Below, piece by piece: positions 41,246 through 51,339 of a stretch of DNA of 64,000 bases. This DNA is from Diplonema japonicum (Eukaryota; Euglenozoa; Diplonemea; Diplonemida; Diplonemidae), in NCBI GenBank assembly GCA_964019335.1, contig OZ025740.1, forward strand, positions 186,001 through 250,000, given 5' to 3'. Under the pieces are notes generated by a model. It saw nothing but the letters and a program-made list of their open reading frames with translations, ran no database searches and was not told the origin of the DNA. Made by a program: the position numbers and the translations under genes. The stretch's first letter is position 1; each line of letters opens with the position of its first letter.

Positions 41246-42782
41246 TAACCCTTAAACGCCCAACTGCTTCTGTAGAAGCAGTTAATAGGTGTAATTGTTC
41301 TGTGATCATCTAGACCAAAGCCTCGGATCGGTTTTCATAAAAAAATGATGGAATGGAAAGATATTGAAAATCTGCGTTAAATGCGCTATTTGTATCTGGA
41401 ACCTCAACTTCATCCCAGAACGGGGTGCCAAGACACTGGGTGACACCAAAAATGGGCATTTTCCGGATTTTCATGATTTTTCCATGATTTCTTCCCTCTT
41501 TTTTTTTTTTTTTCCCGAGTCACTAGGCCTTATCAAAATCAGCATGCCAGCACACAACAGGAGCAGTTCCCGTCGACCTGCAATGTTCATATGGGTTAAA
41601 TCCACCTCTCTACCTCAATCCTCGTTTCTTTTTTATTTACCAGGACCGCGATGACGATGTAGTTATGGGTCCGGTTGGGATCCTACGAAACAGGTGGCCC
41701 ACCTTTCTGGAGAACGGATGGTTTTTTTGTAGTCGGGGATGCACTCGTTCTTCGTCGCGTCCCAATGGCACCTCCCGCAGTCCCTCTGGGCAGTCTGCAT
41801 TCGGCACCTTCAACCACTTCTCCCGCACGAAGATCGCTCCACAGGGCTTCGGGTCGCATTTGGTCCCGTCCCACTTGCACAGGAGGTTCGGGTCGCTCGT
41901 GCAGGCCCTCTGGTCGATCGTCCCCATCGTCGTCGTGTTCGGTCCCAGCCCGGGGTACTTCGTGGTGTGCGTGGTCACACGGGAAACGGATGGCCTGGTG
42001 TGGAAACCAGCACTGGTGTGACGTTTGCAACCACCGATCCCAGACGATGGCCAGCATAACGGAGCATGCATGGGTAAAGCAAGCAGAGTGAAGTGAGAAG
42101 GCCTCCCGTCTGCCACAGCCCACCACAAGATTATCCCAAGCGAAAGTAGTTCAAAGCAAAGGAATGTGCCGGTGCAACAATACCTCCTGAAATTGTGACC
42201 GAGCAGCTGGAAAAAGGAAGAGAGTGCTCACCTCCAACCCCTGGGATGACCCCCCCGGGTAAGCGGAAGTCCAGAAATGCTCAGCACGATGCGGAAAAGT
42301 CAGCCTTCCCGGCCAACGCCAAACCGAGAGTGCATACCTCTGGCACCTTGGACACAGCTACGGCACGAGGTCTCTTCTCCTCGAACCAAATTGCCTCCCT
42401 GCCTTGCACAACTCCATGTAAATGTTTCTCGCCCAGATGCCGTCCATCTCATTGCGACAAACAGTCACCGCAGGCACCAGAACAGTGAACACCCCCATCC
42501 CCCATGCACACTGAGACTTTAGCGCGTTTCGCATGCATGATTTCCAGGAAAAGCGAATGAACTCATGGCATCCGGTCTATGCACCCCCATGGGTCGAAAA
42601 CACTAAATATTTAGTGGAATGAACGCAAATCTTTCAAATCTTTCAAATGCGTACCTCGAATAATCAAAAAATAACCTCAAGACTCAGCATGTTTGACCCA
42701 ATGCCAACAAAAACCCAAAATCGAAAAAGTTCGAAAATCAATTACCCCCCCCCCCCCCCCCCCCTGGGCGTCTAAGGGTTAA
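41246..42782. mobile_element. 1.54 kb TTAA element carrying a LINE fragment
   Basis: The ends are TTAACCCTTAAACGCCCA (left) and TGGGCGTCTAAGGGTTAA (right). The first ~270 nt is shared with 37791-38062. The middle (41641-42490) is LINE sequence. No transposase is seen, so it is non-autonomous. Confidence 0.65.
41641..42490 (+). pseudogene. LINE fragment, post-RT region
   Basis: Begins GACCGCGATGACGATG…VMGPVGILRNRW, matching the end of the RT ORF and 3' region of the LINE at 51340-53935 in opposite orientation. It includes a decayed zinc-knuckle (CDVCNHRSQT…) and the 3' tail CCATCTCATTGCGACAAACA. Frames are broken several times. Confidence 0.65.
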
Positions 42783-42935
42783 AAAAAAATTCTTTATGAC
42801 TATATGTCTTTGTTGTTCGCACGAGCAAAAAAGGTTTTTAAAAAGCTGCGAAGGTTTTTTACTCGTGGCACAAGTTGCATATAGTTATGAAATCATTTTT
42901 TGAAAGATAAATATTTGTAACAAAAAAAAAAAAGT
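42783..42935. repeat. R2 repeat copy
   Basis: TTCTTTATGACTATATGTC, GTTCGCACGAGCAAAAAAG and GATAAATATTTGTAAC match the copies at 35203 and 48870, with a few changes (ACTCGTGGCAC for GCTCGGCAC). Confidence 0.7.
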
Positions 42936-42988
42936 CGATTGAGTACAGCTGGGGATCTACCTTTGAAGGATACGCCCAACTACACCAC

Positions 42989-43225
42989 TTAACCCATAGC
43001 ACTTCAAGGCGCAAATATTTTTTTTTTTGTTTTAACAATATTAATAATTTTCTGAACTTAACCCTTATCAGCCCAGGGGGGGTTGAATTGATTGGACACA
43101 GGGAACAGCACCCCCATTAACGACTTATATGAGCCGTTGGGCGGATAAGGGTTAAAAGGAGAAAAAAAAGGGGGACCCCCCCCCCCCCCCCCTTCGCAGA
43201 TAGGCCCCGGAGGGTTATGCGTTAA
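42989..43225. mobile_element. 237-bp TTAA MITE
   Basis: Left TTAACCCATAGCACTTC; right is the reverse complement of TTAACGCATAACCCTCC. The left end continues AAGGCGCAAATATTT as in the right end of 24692-25743, so both belong to one family. It contains a nested element. Confidence 0.6.
43058..43155. mobile_element. 98-bp TTAA MITE nested in another
   Basis: TTAACCCTTATCAGCCCA and TGGGCGGATAAGGGTTAA form inverted repeats with one mismatch, flanked by TTAA, inside the 237-bp element. Confidence 0.65.
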
Positions 43226-43611
43226 AAATAACAATTCATTGTCAATATAATATTGTTTTTATTTTTCTTGTTCAGGCAAAAAGAAAAAAAACGCACCCGT
43301 ATGTATAAAAACGGGGGGGGGGGGTAGGGGGTCATATGGTCCTTAAAAAGGGCCACTTTTTGCGATTTTCCGGTTTTTTCGCTAAGGGCATTTTGGGCCC
43401 TTAAAAAGCCTCTAACCACCCCCAAAAGTGTCCACAAATCGTTCAAACCCCCGTTTCCCGGTGGTTTTTGGCCCCAGAAAGGCCCAGGATCGTGTTTTAA
43501 TTTTGGGGCCCCCGTTTGGTACCAGAGGGGGGTCCCAAAGGGGTACCCCGTATGTGTGTATTTCCACCCCTCACTATGACATAGGGTTCCACTGTTTTTA
43601 TCGAGAAAAAC

Positions 43612-44697
43612 ATGGGAAGGATAGAAAAAGTCAGCACTGAAGCTACGAATGCAGCGAGGCGGTTTTTGGCGAAGATCATCTGCTCCGATACGACGATCTG
43701 CTGGATGACTGGGAAGGAGGTCCTGAATCTGCGTAGTGAGTTGATGGGACCCCGGAGCGGTACGTTGACGTGCGAGAAATTCTTGAAGGGTCTCTCAAGG
43801 GTCGGTGCCGTGAGAAAGAGGACGAAAAGTAAGGGTGTGCGGCAATATGTGTGGTGCGCACACTGTAAACATGCTGAGCTGATGTCCCGTCCGAAACCCA
43901 GCAACATGGACGTGGATAAAGATGCACATAATGAAGATAAAGATAAAGATAAAGATAAACATGAAGAAGATGAAGATGAAGATGATGAGGAAGATGAAGA
44001 TGAAGATGAAGATGAAGACGAAGATGAAGACGAAGATGAAGATGAAGATGATGAGGAAGATGAAGATGAAGATGAAGATGAAGATGAAGATGAAGATGAA
44101 GATGAAGATGAAGATGAAGATGAAGATGAAGATGAAGATGAAGATGAAGATGAAGATGAAGATGAAGATGAAGATGAAGATGAAGATGAAGATGATGAGG
44201 AAGATGAAGATGATGAAGAGGACGGGGACGAAGAAGAAGACAAGCAGAGCTCAGAGTCAGCCCAGAGACAGGATACTGCAAAGTACGTCTCCAAGAGGGC
44301 GCACGACCGTCTACTCCGCCGGTTCAAACGTCTGAAGAAGAGGTGTCAGAACACTCCTCTGTCCTTGTACAACGAGGACGGAAGCTACTCCCCCGCTGTT
44401 GTTGTGAGTATACAGATTTTGCGGGGTTGTGGAATTGGTGCCGAGATGTGTGGGATTGTCCTGAGTGACATCTTGGAAGCGCTGATGGGCACCCGGGGGA
44501 AAGGAAAAGGGATCTCCAAAGGATTTGTGAAGTCGACGGATGCTTACAGTGGCCCTATGAGCGCATCAAGGTTTCTCGATGTTCTCCGAAGCAAGGGTGG
44601 AGAGGTTGAAATGGCAACTGATGTCTCAGCGGGTTCCCGAGATCAAAAGGGGATCAAATTCTCCCCGCTGGCATTCACCACGCGAAACCCTTGGTAA
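43612..44697 (+). CDS. Element-encoded acidic-repeat protein, unknown function
   Basis: 361 residues. An N-terminal domain (~1-100; MGRIEKVSTEATNAARRFLA…) contains VWCAHCKHAEL and could be a small DNA-binding fold. A run of about 100 Asp/Glu residues follows, then a basic helical region (KRAHDRLLRRFKRLKKRC) and a C-terminal domain ending LAFTTRNPW. No DDE or recombinase motif is evident. The ATG lies just inside the left inverted repeat, which suggests that the repeat carries the promoter (inference). The frame is intact, so the copy may be recent. It could be a regulator or an accessory transposition protein. Confidence 0.6.
   Translation: MGRIEKVSTEATNAARRFLAKIICSDTTICWMTGKEVLNLRSELMGPRSGTLTCEKFLKGLSRVGAVRKRTKSKGVRQYVWCAHCKHAELMSRPKPSNMDVDKDAHNEDKDKDKDKHEEDEDEDDEEDEDEDEDEDEDEDEDEDEDDEEDEDEDEDEDEDEDEDEDEDEDEDEDEDEDEDEDEDEDEDEDEDEDDEEDEDDEEDGDEEEDKQSSESAQRQDTAKYVSKRAHDRLLRRFKRLKKRCQNTPLSLYNEDGSYSPAVVVSIQILRGCGIGAEMCGIVLSDILEALMGTRGKGKGISKGFVKSTDAYSGPMSASRFLDVLRSKGGEVEMATDVSAGSRDQKGIKFSPLAFTTRNPW
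43919..44227 (+). repeat. (GATGAA)n coding hexanucleotide repeat
   Basis: About 45 imperfect GATGAA units, with some GACGAA, GATGAT and GAGGAA, encode alternating Asp-Glu. The opposite strand gives spurious poly-Ser and His-Leu frames. Confidence 0.9.
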
Positions 44698-44830
44698 ACG
44701 TTCTTCTTCTTTCAATCGATTGTTATATGTACTTATAAAATATAAAATATAGCGCGCATTCGACGACACTGATCAAGCGACTGGCACCTTCCGAAGAAGG
44801 GCCTCCCACGTCCGCCGGGTTGAGCAGAGG

Positions 44831-46084
44831 ATGCCCCGGGGCGGCCGTTCCAGTCTGATCAGATGTGTCAGTAGGAGAAGGATCTCGTGCAGAAGAAAAA
44901 AAGAACCAGATAGCACGTGCCCAGGAAACGGCAGTTGCCCACGGCTTCAGAAAGCCCTCTCTTTGCGTTGTGGACCACGAGTCAACGGCATTCGCAATGT
45001 GCCGCGCAGCGAAGGTACAGCCCTCTGGGTGTACAGGACACAAGTGGAAGCACCTGGCATTAGATCTGCATTGACCTCCGCCGTTGTAACTTTGCAAACA
45101 GCAATGTGCCCGTCAAGTACAAATGCCACCACAGGGTGTGGGATGAAAACCGTATCATCGCTTCTCGCCGCTAACGAGGGTAACCTTCCACGAGGGTTTA
45201 AATTTAGCCGACAAACGGGCACCAAGTATGGGTGGTTGGCAGAGTCTTTGTCGATTCCTCCACAACAGGGATGCCATCGAAGAGCAGAGAGCCCTCGATA
45301 ACTTGTACATCCCTGGCAGTGACGCGATGACATTGTTGCTGGACCCGTCTTGTTTGCCTGAACTCGCCGCAATCACCATTTGCTATGCTTGGTTTTTGGC
45401 AACAATGAGACTTGTAAAGCAAGATGACAACAACGAGGGTGAACTTCCTGTCCTTGCAGTGCGGGCGCTGTTTCCGAAGATGCGACGATGGATTGTTGCA
45501 CTAACTCGAGTGAAATCGAGGTTTCCTGACTGGCTGGGGGTCGAAGCTGGTTCACCTGTTGGCTTTGGCGAGGCCCGCAGGTATCTTAACGCAGAATCTG
45601 CCACCATTCTGAGGGGTTTCGCAAAGAGCATGTTGTCAACCTTTGATCACTTCGTCGCCAAAGATTCGGCGCTTCCCGAAGACACCGCAGCGAACCTGCC
45701 GGGCAGCATGACTACATTGAAGGGTTTCACGGTACTGTAGGCACTGTGTACAGCCGCCTCACGAGCATCAATCCTCTCAGAGCAGCAAGCATTGCCCAGA
45801 ATAAGCACAACAAGGCAGCTATGAAAAGGGCGAATGTGCCTCTGCTTCCCTCGTTCGATACTCTGAAGGCTCACAGGAGCAAAGGGCAGATTGAGCCCAT
45901 GGCAAGCGTCATGAGAAGAGTCAGCATATCCTCCAGAAGGTCAGCCCTGAGAACAAAATACAAAAGCACGGGGGTTTCAGAATTGAGAGAGATTGCTGAA
46001 GACCTGGGTGTTGACGTGACTCATCTGAACAGGCCGAGTGTGATCGAAGCACTAGTTGATTTCAAGTTTTCACCCACTTCGTAA
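44831..46084 (+). CDS. Element-encoded protein(s), frame uncertain, possible transposase
   Basis: Several plus-strand frames are open between 44831 and 46084. The clearest is 45228-45740 (170 codons: …IPGSDAMTLLLDPSCLPELA…, …LFPKMRRWIVALTRVKSRFP…). It is followed in another frame by 45746-46084 (…RKKS-like basic text, VSELREIAEDLGVDVTHL). An upstream frame near 44868-45072 reads KPSLCVVDHESTAFAMCRAA then TGHKWKHLALDLH, whose spaced Asp/His/Cys resemble parts of DDE transposases. These pieces may be exons of one gene or a decayed gene. The exact structure and family are not resolved. Confidence 0.35.
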
Positions 46085-46601
46085 TCCCCCCCAGTCACCC
46101 CCATACCACAAAACACTCTTTTTACGTGTGTCCCCTTTTTTTTTGCTTGCTTAGGGGGTTTGGAATACACATATACAGGGTACCCCTTTGGGACCCCCCT
46201 CTGGTACCAAACGGGGGCCCCAAAATTAAAACACGATCCTGGGCCTTTCTGGGGCCAAAAACCACCGGGAAACGGGGGTTTGAACGATTTGTGGGCACTT
46301 TTGGGGTGGTTAGAGTCTTTTTAAGGGCTCAAAATGCCCTTATCGAACAAACTGAAAAATCGCAAAAAACGACCCCCTTATGACCCCCCCTAGGGCTATG
46401 CTGGCAGGAAACGTGGAAACGTTTCCGTTTCCGTTTCCGTTTCCGTTTCCGTTTCCATGTTTTCAAAATTCTCATGGAAACGCGTTTCCATGGTTATGGA
46501 AACGGCTATGTATATTTCGGTAAACACTGTTTGGAAGGTCCTTATTTATTTGGGGTTTTTGAAGATACTTACTTTTTTGGGGTTTTACAAGGAAAGCGCA
46601 C

Positions 46602-48601
46602 GTCGGTCTCTACAAAAACGAAAGTAAACACCAGAGAAAGCACCCCCTGGGAGACGCTTTGTGGGATGGGGTGGAGGTTCAGGCGGAGGATGGGAAGAAG
46701 AAGACAGTAAAATGTCGCTTCTGTGATATGGTCTTCACAGTAGCGTCAACCAGCAGACTCCGCGCCCACATGTTCCAAACAAAAGGCCAAGGAGTAGCGA
46801 CGTGTGTCCCCAAAGGGGATAGTGTGGAGCCCCACAAGAAGCTGTTGGAGAAAGCGACAGCGGAGGCGAAGGCTGAGGCAGAGGGAACGAAGAAGCGTAA
46901 AGTGGAGAACAGGCCAATGACGCCATTTTTAACTGCTACAAGCACGCCAGACGACGTGGACAGGGCTGTTCGGGATTTCTTTCTCGAAACCGGGACCCCA
47001 TTTTTGAGGGTCGAACATCGGTATGATGTTTATCTGTTTCGTGTCCTCTTATATTTTCTGTTCACAGAACATTCAAGGCACTGTTTGAGAAGGTGAAGCG
47101 CCTTCCGCTCGGGGCCACGTACGAGCTACCGGACAGGAAAGCTCTGAGCGGAAGGCTGGTTGACGACGCTGTTCAAAAAATGGATGCCACAATCGCATCC
47201 TTCATCGAAACCCAGAAGACAACTGGGCTCACCTTGACGCACGACGGGTGGACAACCCCGAGGAAGGCGGCAATTTTTAATGCCATCCTCTGCACCGTTG
47301 ATACGTCCTGGTACGTAGGAAACGCAACAATGAAGGAGAAGAAAACGATGGAAACAATCGCGACATTCGTGCACTCCACTGTTGCGGGGCTGGATGAGGA
47401 GGTGAAGAGCAAGTGGTGCATGTTTGCGTCGACGGCGCTTGTGCGCTCGCTCTCCCGATCATTGAGACAAAACTCCCACACGTCATGGGAAGCCTCTGCA
47501 TGTTACACACCTGTGACCTCATCTTTGAGGACCATTGCGACTGGAACAAGAAATCAACACGTGAACGGTTCAGTTTCATCGGCGAAATATGCAAGGACAG
47601 TGTCGAGTTTGTACGGTGGTGGAAAACCCGTGAGAGATTGGTGACAATACTCAAGGAAAAGAATGCGCTCACCATGCTGTGTCCTATCGACACACGCATG
47701 GGAACGACATTTATCTGTCTCCAACGTTTGCAGAGGCTCAAAGCATCACTGAGGAGTGTTGTCTCCTCTGAAGCCTACACGGACTGGAAAAAATCGCAAA
47801 AAAGTGCTGCCGCGAGGAGTGCTGCGGACACTCGCAGGGCCCAAGTTATCGGAGACGAGTTTTGGGACAACGTAGACGAGATGTGTAGATTGACTGTACC
47901 GACGTGGCACTTCCTTCGTGTGCTGGATAAAGACGGTGCGCCAGGCGAATTACCTGCAATCAACGTCGGCAACGTAAGGCTGAAGTGGGAGACGTTCGTC
48001 ACTGAAATAGGTCAGCTGGAACTCAGCCCTCTGCTCACGGCAGAGCGCAGAGCTGACCTAGTGCTGCACGCGAAGGAGCGTTGGGTCTACGCAGAAAGGC
48101 CCATCCACCACTGTGGATACGCACTCAACCCCATAACAAGGGAGGCAGCCCGCGGGTGCGAGAAAGCAAAGCGCATGCTGCCCGAGTCGGAAGCGCTTGA
48201 TGGCCTTGAAGAGTGGGAGGCGTGGTCCTCCACGCCACTGGAGTTCGGCATGGCCACACAGGCAGCCCACCCAGACAGGCAGGACAAGTGGCCTGCTTAC
48301 AAATGGTGGTCGCAGTTTGGGGGGAGATTCCGCATTCTGCAGAAGGTGGCGTGCTTGGTGCTAGGCCAAATTGTCACTGTTGCGCCGAGTGAGAAGGGAT
48401 GGGCTGTGTACGCTGATGTCATGGGGAAAAAGAGATTCAGCCTGAACGAAGACAGGTCTGTTCTCACCCGTCTTCTCCCCCCGTAAGTTTACATACAGGG
48501 CACACAGCATGACTCGCATCAAATACAACACGAAGAACTGGACACTCACACAGGCGGCACAATCATACTTTGACGTCGATGAAGACAGCGAGTCGGATTG
48601 A
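46602..48601 (+). pseudogene. hAT transposase, BED finger plus DDE/RNase-H region, one frameshift
   Basis: A BED finger (KCRFCDMVFTV…LRAH) is followed across an intron (47021-47067) by EHR-TFKALFEKVKRLPLGATY, then LTHDGWTTPRKAAIFNAILC, typical of the hAT DUF659 segment. The frame must shift by one near 47411 (…EVKSK to VVHVCVDGACALALPIIETK), most simply a one-base deletion. The rest is open (…SLCMLHTCDLIFEDHC… to …VLTRLLPP). A small intron at about 48483-48507 probably leads to a final exon (MTRIKYNTKNW…ESD) ending at TGA 48601. The start codon is not clear: the frame is open from about 46602. The frameshift suggests this copy is inactive, unless it is a sequencing error. Confidence 0.7.
47021..47067 (+). 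other. 47-nt intron in the hAT transposase
   Basis: GTATG…TTCACAG. Removal joins phase-2 exons and restores the conserved FKALFEKVKRLPLGA segment. Confidence 0.85.
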
Positions 48602-48869
48602 AATGTTGTTTTATTTCCCCAGGGCGCCACCAACACTGGCCCCCTTTGTCTCGTATATTTCTTCCGAGTGATTTGCCCCCCAAAAAATAAGTCTCTAAAA
48701 CCCCCAAAATAAGGAAACGTTTCTGCCCCAAGGAAACGGCCCCAAAATAGGGAAACGTTTCCGTTTCCGTTTCCGTTTCCGTTTCCCTTTTTTTCAAAAA
48801 ATGCATGGAAACGCGTTTCCATGCCAGCATAGCCCTAGGGGGGGGGGGGGGGGGGGGGAACAAACAAAA

Positions 48870-49012
48870 AAATAATTCTTTATGACTATATGTCTTTGTT
48901 GTTCGCACGAGCAAAAAAGATTTTTAAAAAGCTGCGAAAGTTTTTTGCTCGGCACAAGTTGCATATAGTTATAAAATCATTTTTTGAAAGATAAATATTT
49001 GTAACAAAAACT
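48870..49012. repeat. R2 repeat copy
   Basis: Nearly identical to 35203-35346. It forms the 3' flank of cyclase copy 2, as that copy does for copy 1. Confidence 0.75.
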
Positions 49013-51212
49013 AAAACGAACTGAAGTTGTCCTTCGTCATGCATTTCTCAGCTACTTTATTGAGTCTTCCTTCTGCGGGTTGGCCATTCATGTCGCCACC
49101 AATGGCCACATCTTCCCGAAGACTGGTTACAACATAGTTCTTTGTGATCCCATGAATGCTGTAGGTGTTATTCCCCACTGCGGCCGTCCTTCTGAGTTCG
49201 CAGTGCATGCCCAGAACATTGCAGGTCTCCGCCACCGTCCCATACAGGCAGAACACATCCCCGCCCCTCGCCTCCGTGCACAGCATCGATGACAGTTCCA
49301 CACACTCCCCGAGAACAGCCACGTACTTCTGAGAAGTTGTCCCCACTGTCCCGTGCCGTGCTGCACTCGTCGACAGGCCCACAGCCATTGTACTAAGCCT
49401 TTCGTTGTGCTGAGCCGCTGCTTGGAGCATCCCCACAAATGCAAGGGAGTTCTCCACATGGGTCCAGCACTCACGCGACATGTTCCACCCCACCGCCACC
49501 CTGCTCCCCTGAAGTGACACGATCACCCCGTGAGACCTCTCGCTGCACACGTACACCCGAGACAGCACCTCGTTAATCAGGTAGTTCAGTTCTATTCCAT
49601 TGAGCTTGTCATATTGGATCTCAACATGGCCCACACTTCCCCTCTTGTGCTGAAGAAGCTCCGTAGTGTGCCTTGGACTCGAAAAGCTAGGTGATCTAAG
49701 GCTGGTGGTTTCCGTATCCCTGTTGTTCTCACTCTCTTGTTTGGCACCTCGGTTCAGACATTGCTCAACATAAGACCGCCGCCCCTCCAAACCCTGCGGA
49801 AGCAGGATGAAGGGCCGCGTCACTTCCAGACCTTTCAGAACAGTGTTCCCCATTGCTATGACACACACAGTCCCAAGGTCCCCAACCTCATCCATCACCT
49901 CGGGGGTCACAGCGACAGCACCAGCCACACATGCCCCTTCCATCCGAGCCGCCTTGTTCACAGTGCCCCCGAAGTAGTCGTACCTCTTCGTCAACTCGTT
50001 CATCTGAAGTTCCACCTCACCACAGTGAACCCCAACACGAACCCTGAGCCCACACCAAGGGCCATCGTCCTGATGGGAACAGCGATCAAGGAAAAGGAGG
50101 CTCGGAGGCCAACTGCCGACAACAAGCTCCTGCTGAAGAGAGAGACCGAAGGAGACAGCCGAGGCCGCTGTCTCAAAGGCTACCATGAAGGCGTCCCCAA
50201 TGGTCTTCACCTCGTAGCCCCCCTCACACACAATGCCATTTCGGATGACCTTGTTGTGAACCTGAAGTGCCTCCTTCATCCCCTTGGGACATGCCTCCCA
50301 CAACCCAGTCGACCCTTGGATGTCTGTGAAGACAAGTGAAGCACGGCCCGTCTCAACCCCAGGTACGGCAACATGAGGTGACAGAGCACATGACTTAGTG
50401 TGCATCGCGTGAAAAAGTGCATCAGGGAGGTAGGGACGGTACTCAGTGAGGTTGGAGAGGATGCTCTCGAAGGCGTCGTGGAGGGGTAGGGGGAGGGATG
50501 AGGTGCTGATGGTCTCCTCCGCGGACTGCAGGTCGAAGCGTGACAGGGCGACAGCAATCTCCTCGGTGGCGGTGATCACGTTCAGCATAGTTTTTCGTTC
50601 CTTTTGAAGGTCCGAAGCAAAGCCACGCGTGAAGAAGAAGTCAAGGAGGAAGATCGCCACCTGCATGGAAAAGTTGCTGAATACAGTGAGGAAGTCCGTT
50701 GTGCACGGTGGATGGGCACAGTCGCATTGTTGTTTCCTCTCGTGGTAGGGGGGGGCGAAGGGCTCCTGGACATCGAGAAGGCCGAAGCGGAAGATCTTTT
50801 CAAAGGAAATAACAAGGAGCCAGGTGATCACTATCGCAATGAGGTACTTGTTCACACGGACAGGGAGGTAGCACACAAGCGCCATGTCAATAAAAACAAC
50901 AAAAGACGGCCACATAGTAACACCGTTGGCTGCTTGCTGTCTGCAATCCATGAAGAGGACAGTGAACGCAAAAATATACAGTAGTATCTCCATTGAGCTG
51001 TCCAGTAGTTTCTTCTGGCAAAGCAGGTATACCAGTATACTTGTTAAGTAACCTACCGCGGGAATGACAACAATGATCCGTTCCCAACCGCTAACAAGCA
51101 TGAACAGTGTACAAGACCACACCGCTGCGAAGAAAAGAAGGAGCATTTTCTTCTTGAACACTGTGACAGGGTCATCATCAGGAAGCAAAGCGTAGCTGAA
51201 GAGTTTGTCCAT
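49011..51212 (-). CDS. Membrane class III nucleotide cyclase, copy 2
   Basis: 733 residues from MDKLFSYALLPDDDPVTVFK; the start was chosen by alignment with paralogues. Same order: six membrane segments (~25-210), helical linker, catalytic cyclase domain (all metal, adenine and transition-state residues present: FTDIQGST, VKTIGD, KRYDYFG, VNKAARM), and degenerate second domain. From ~49011 to ~50330 the DNA is nearly the same as copy 1, and the shared block continues through R2 into the hAT end, so the two are a segmental duplication. The insert LSP…SLRSPSFSSPRH between the two cyclase domains is longer than in copy 1. The nearest upstream neighbour is a LINE insertion. Confidence 0.85.
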   Translation of the reverse strand: MDKLFSYALLPDDDPVTVFKKKMLLLFFAAVWSCTLFMLVSGWERIIVVIPAVGYLTSILVYLLCQKKLLDSSMEILLYIFAFTVLFMDCRQQAANGVTMWPSFVVFIDMALVCYLPVRVNKYLIAIVITWLLVISFEKIFRFGLLDVQEPFAPPYHERKQQCDCAHPPCTTDFLTVFSNFSMQVAIFLLDFFFTRGFASDLQKERKTMLNVITATEEIAVALSRFDLQSAEETISTSSLPLPLHDAFESILSNLTEYRPYLPDALFHAMHTKSCALSPHVAVPGVETGRASLVFTDIQGSTGLWEACPKGMKEALQVHNKVIRNGIVCEGGYEVKTIGDAFMVAFETAASAVSFGLSLQQELVVGSWPPSLLFLDRCSHQDDGPWCGLRVRVGVHCGEVELQMNELTKRYDYFGGTVNKAARMEGACVAGAVAVTPEVMDEVGDLGTVCVIAMGNTVLKGLEVTRPFILLPQGLEGRRSYVEQCLNRGAKQESENNRDTETTSLRSPSFSSPRHTTELLQHKRGSVGHVEIQYDKLNGIELNYLINEVLSRVYVCSERSHGVIVSLQGSRVAVGWNMSRECWTHVENSLAFVGMLQAAAQHNERLSTMAVGLSTSAARHGTVGTTSQKYVAVLGECVELSSMLCTEARGGDVFCLYGTVAETCNVLGMHCELRRTAAVGNNTYSIHGITKNYVVTSLREDVAIGGDMNGQPAEGRLNKVAEKCMTKDNFSSF

Positions 51213-51339
51213 TTCGAGGAAACCTGGGTGTTGGGTTTGGTATTCAAACAGTTTAAAACAAAAAGGCCAAAAAAAAAAAAAACTCGATAAAATTTCAGTG
51301 TGCATGGGGGTGCTCACTGTTCAGGTAGAAATTCACACT

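Larger units (their letters stand above)
43325..46392. mobile_element. 3.07 kb DNA element with ~240-bp terminal inverted repeats, unclassified
   Basis: About 240 nt at the left (TAGGGGGTCATATGG… to ~43575) is the inverse of about 240 nt at the right (~46150 to …TTATGACCCCCCCTA) at roughly 90% identity by eye. Blocks such as GTTTGGTACCAGAGGGGGG and CGTTCAAACCCCCGTTTCCC are exact in both. Between the arms are at least two plus-strand frames unlike any transposase I recognise. The right end abuts the hAT left end; the left end abuts a G run, so the target duplication cannot be read. Confidence 0.75.
46391..48837 (+). mobile_element. hAT-superfamily DNA transposon
   Basis: The ends TAGGGCTATGCTGGCA and TGCCAGCATAGCCCTA are exact inverted repeats of hAT type (TAGGG start). 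Inside each end are clusters of GGAAACG/CGTTTCC motifs for about 180 nt, likely transposase binding sites (inference). The interior encodes a BED-finger hAT transposase with introns. The 8-bp target duplication is not recognisable, because the left flank is C-rich TIR of the neighbouring element and the right flank a G run. Confidence 0.85.

Noticed and set aside
37791-43225. TTAACCC motifs as telomere-like repeats
   Set aside because: They are not tandem and occur as inverted ends of discrete TTAA-flanked elements.
43676-44327. Minus-strand frames with long poly-Ser and His-Leu repeats
   Set aside because: They are the antisense reading of the (GATGAA)n array inside the plus-strand acidic protein.
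48483-48498. 16-nt intron at the end of the hAT transposase
   Set aside because: Too short to be credible; a 25-nt version ending at 48507 also keeps the frame and is preferred, though unproven.
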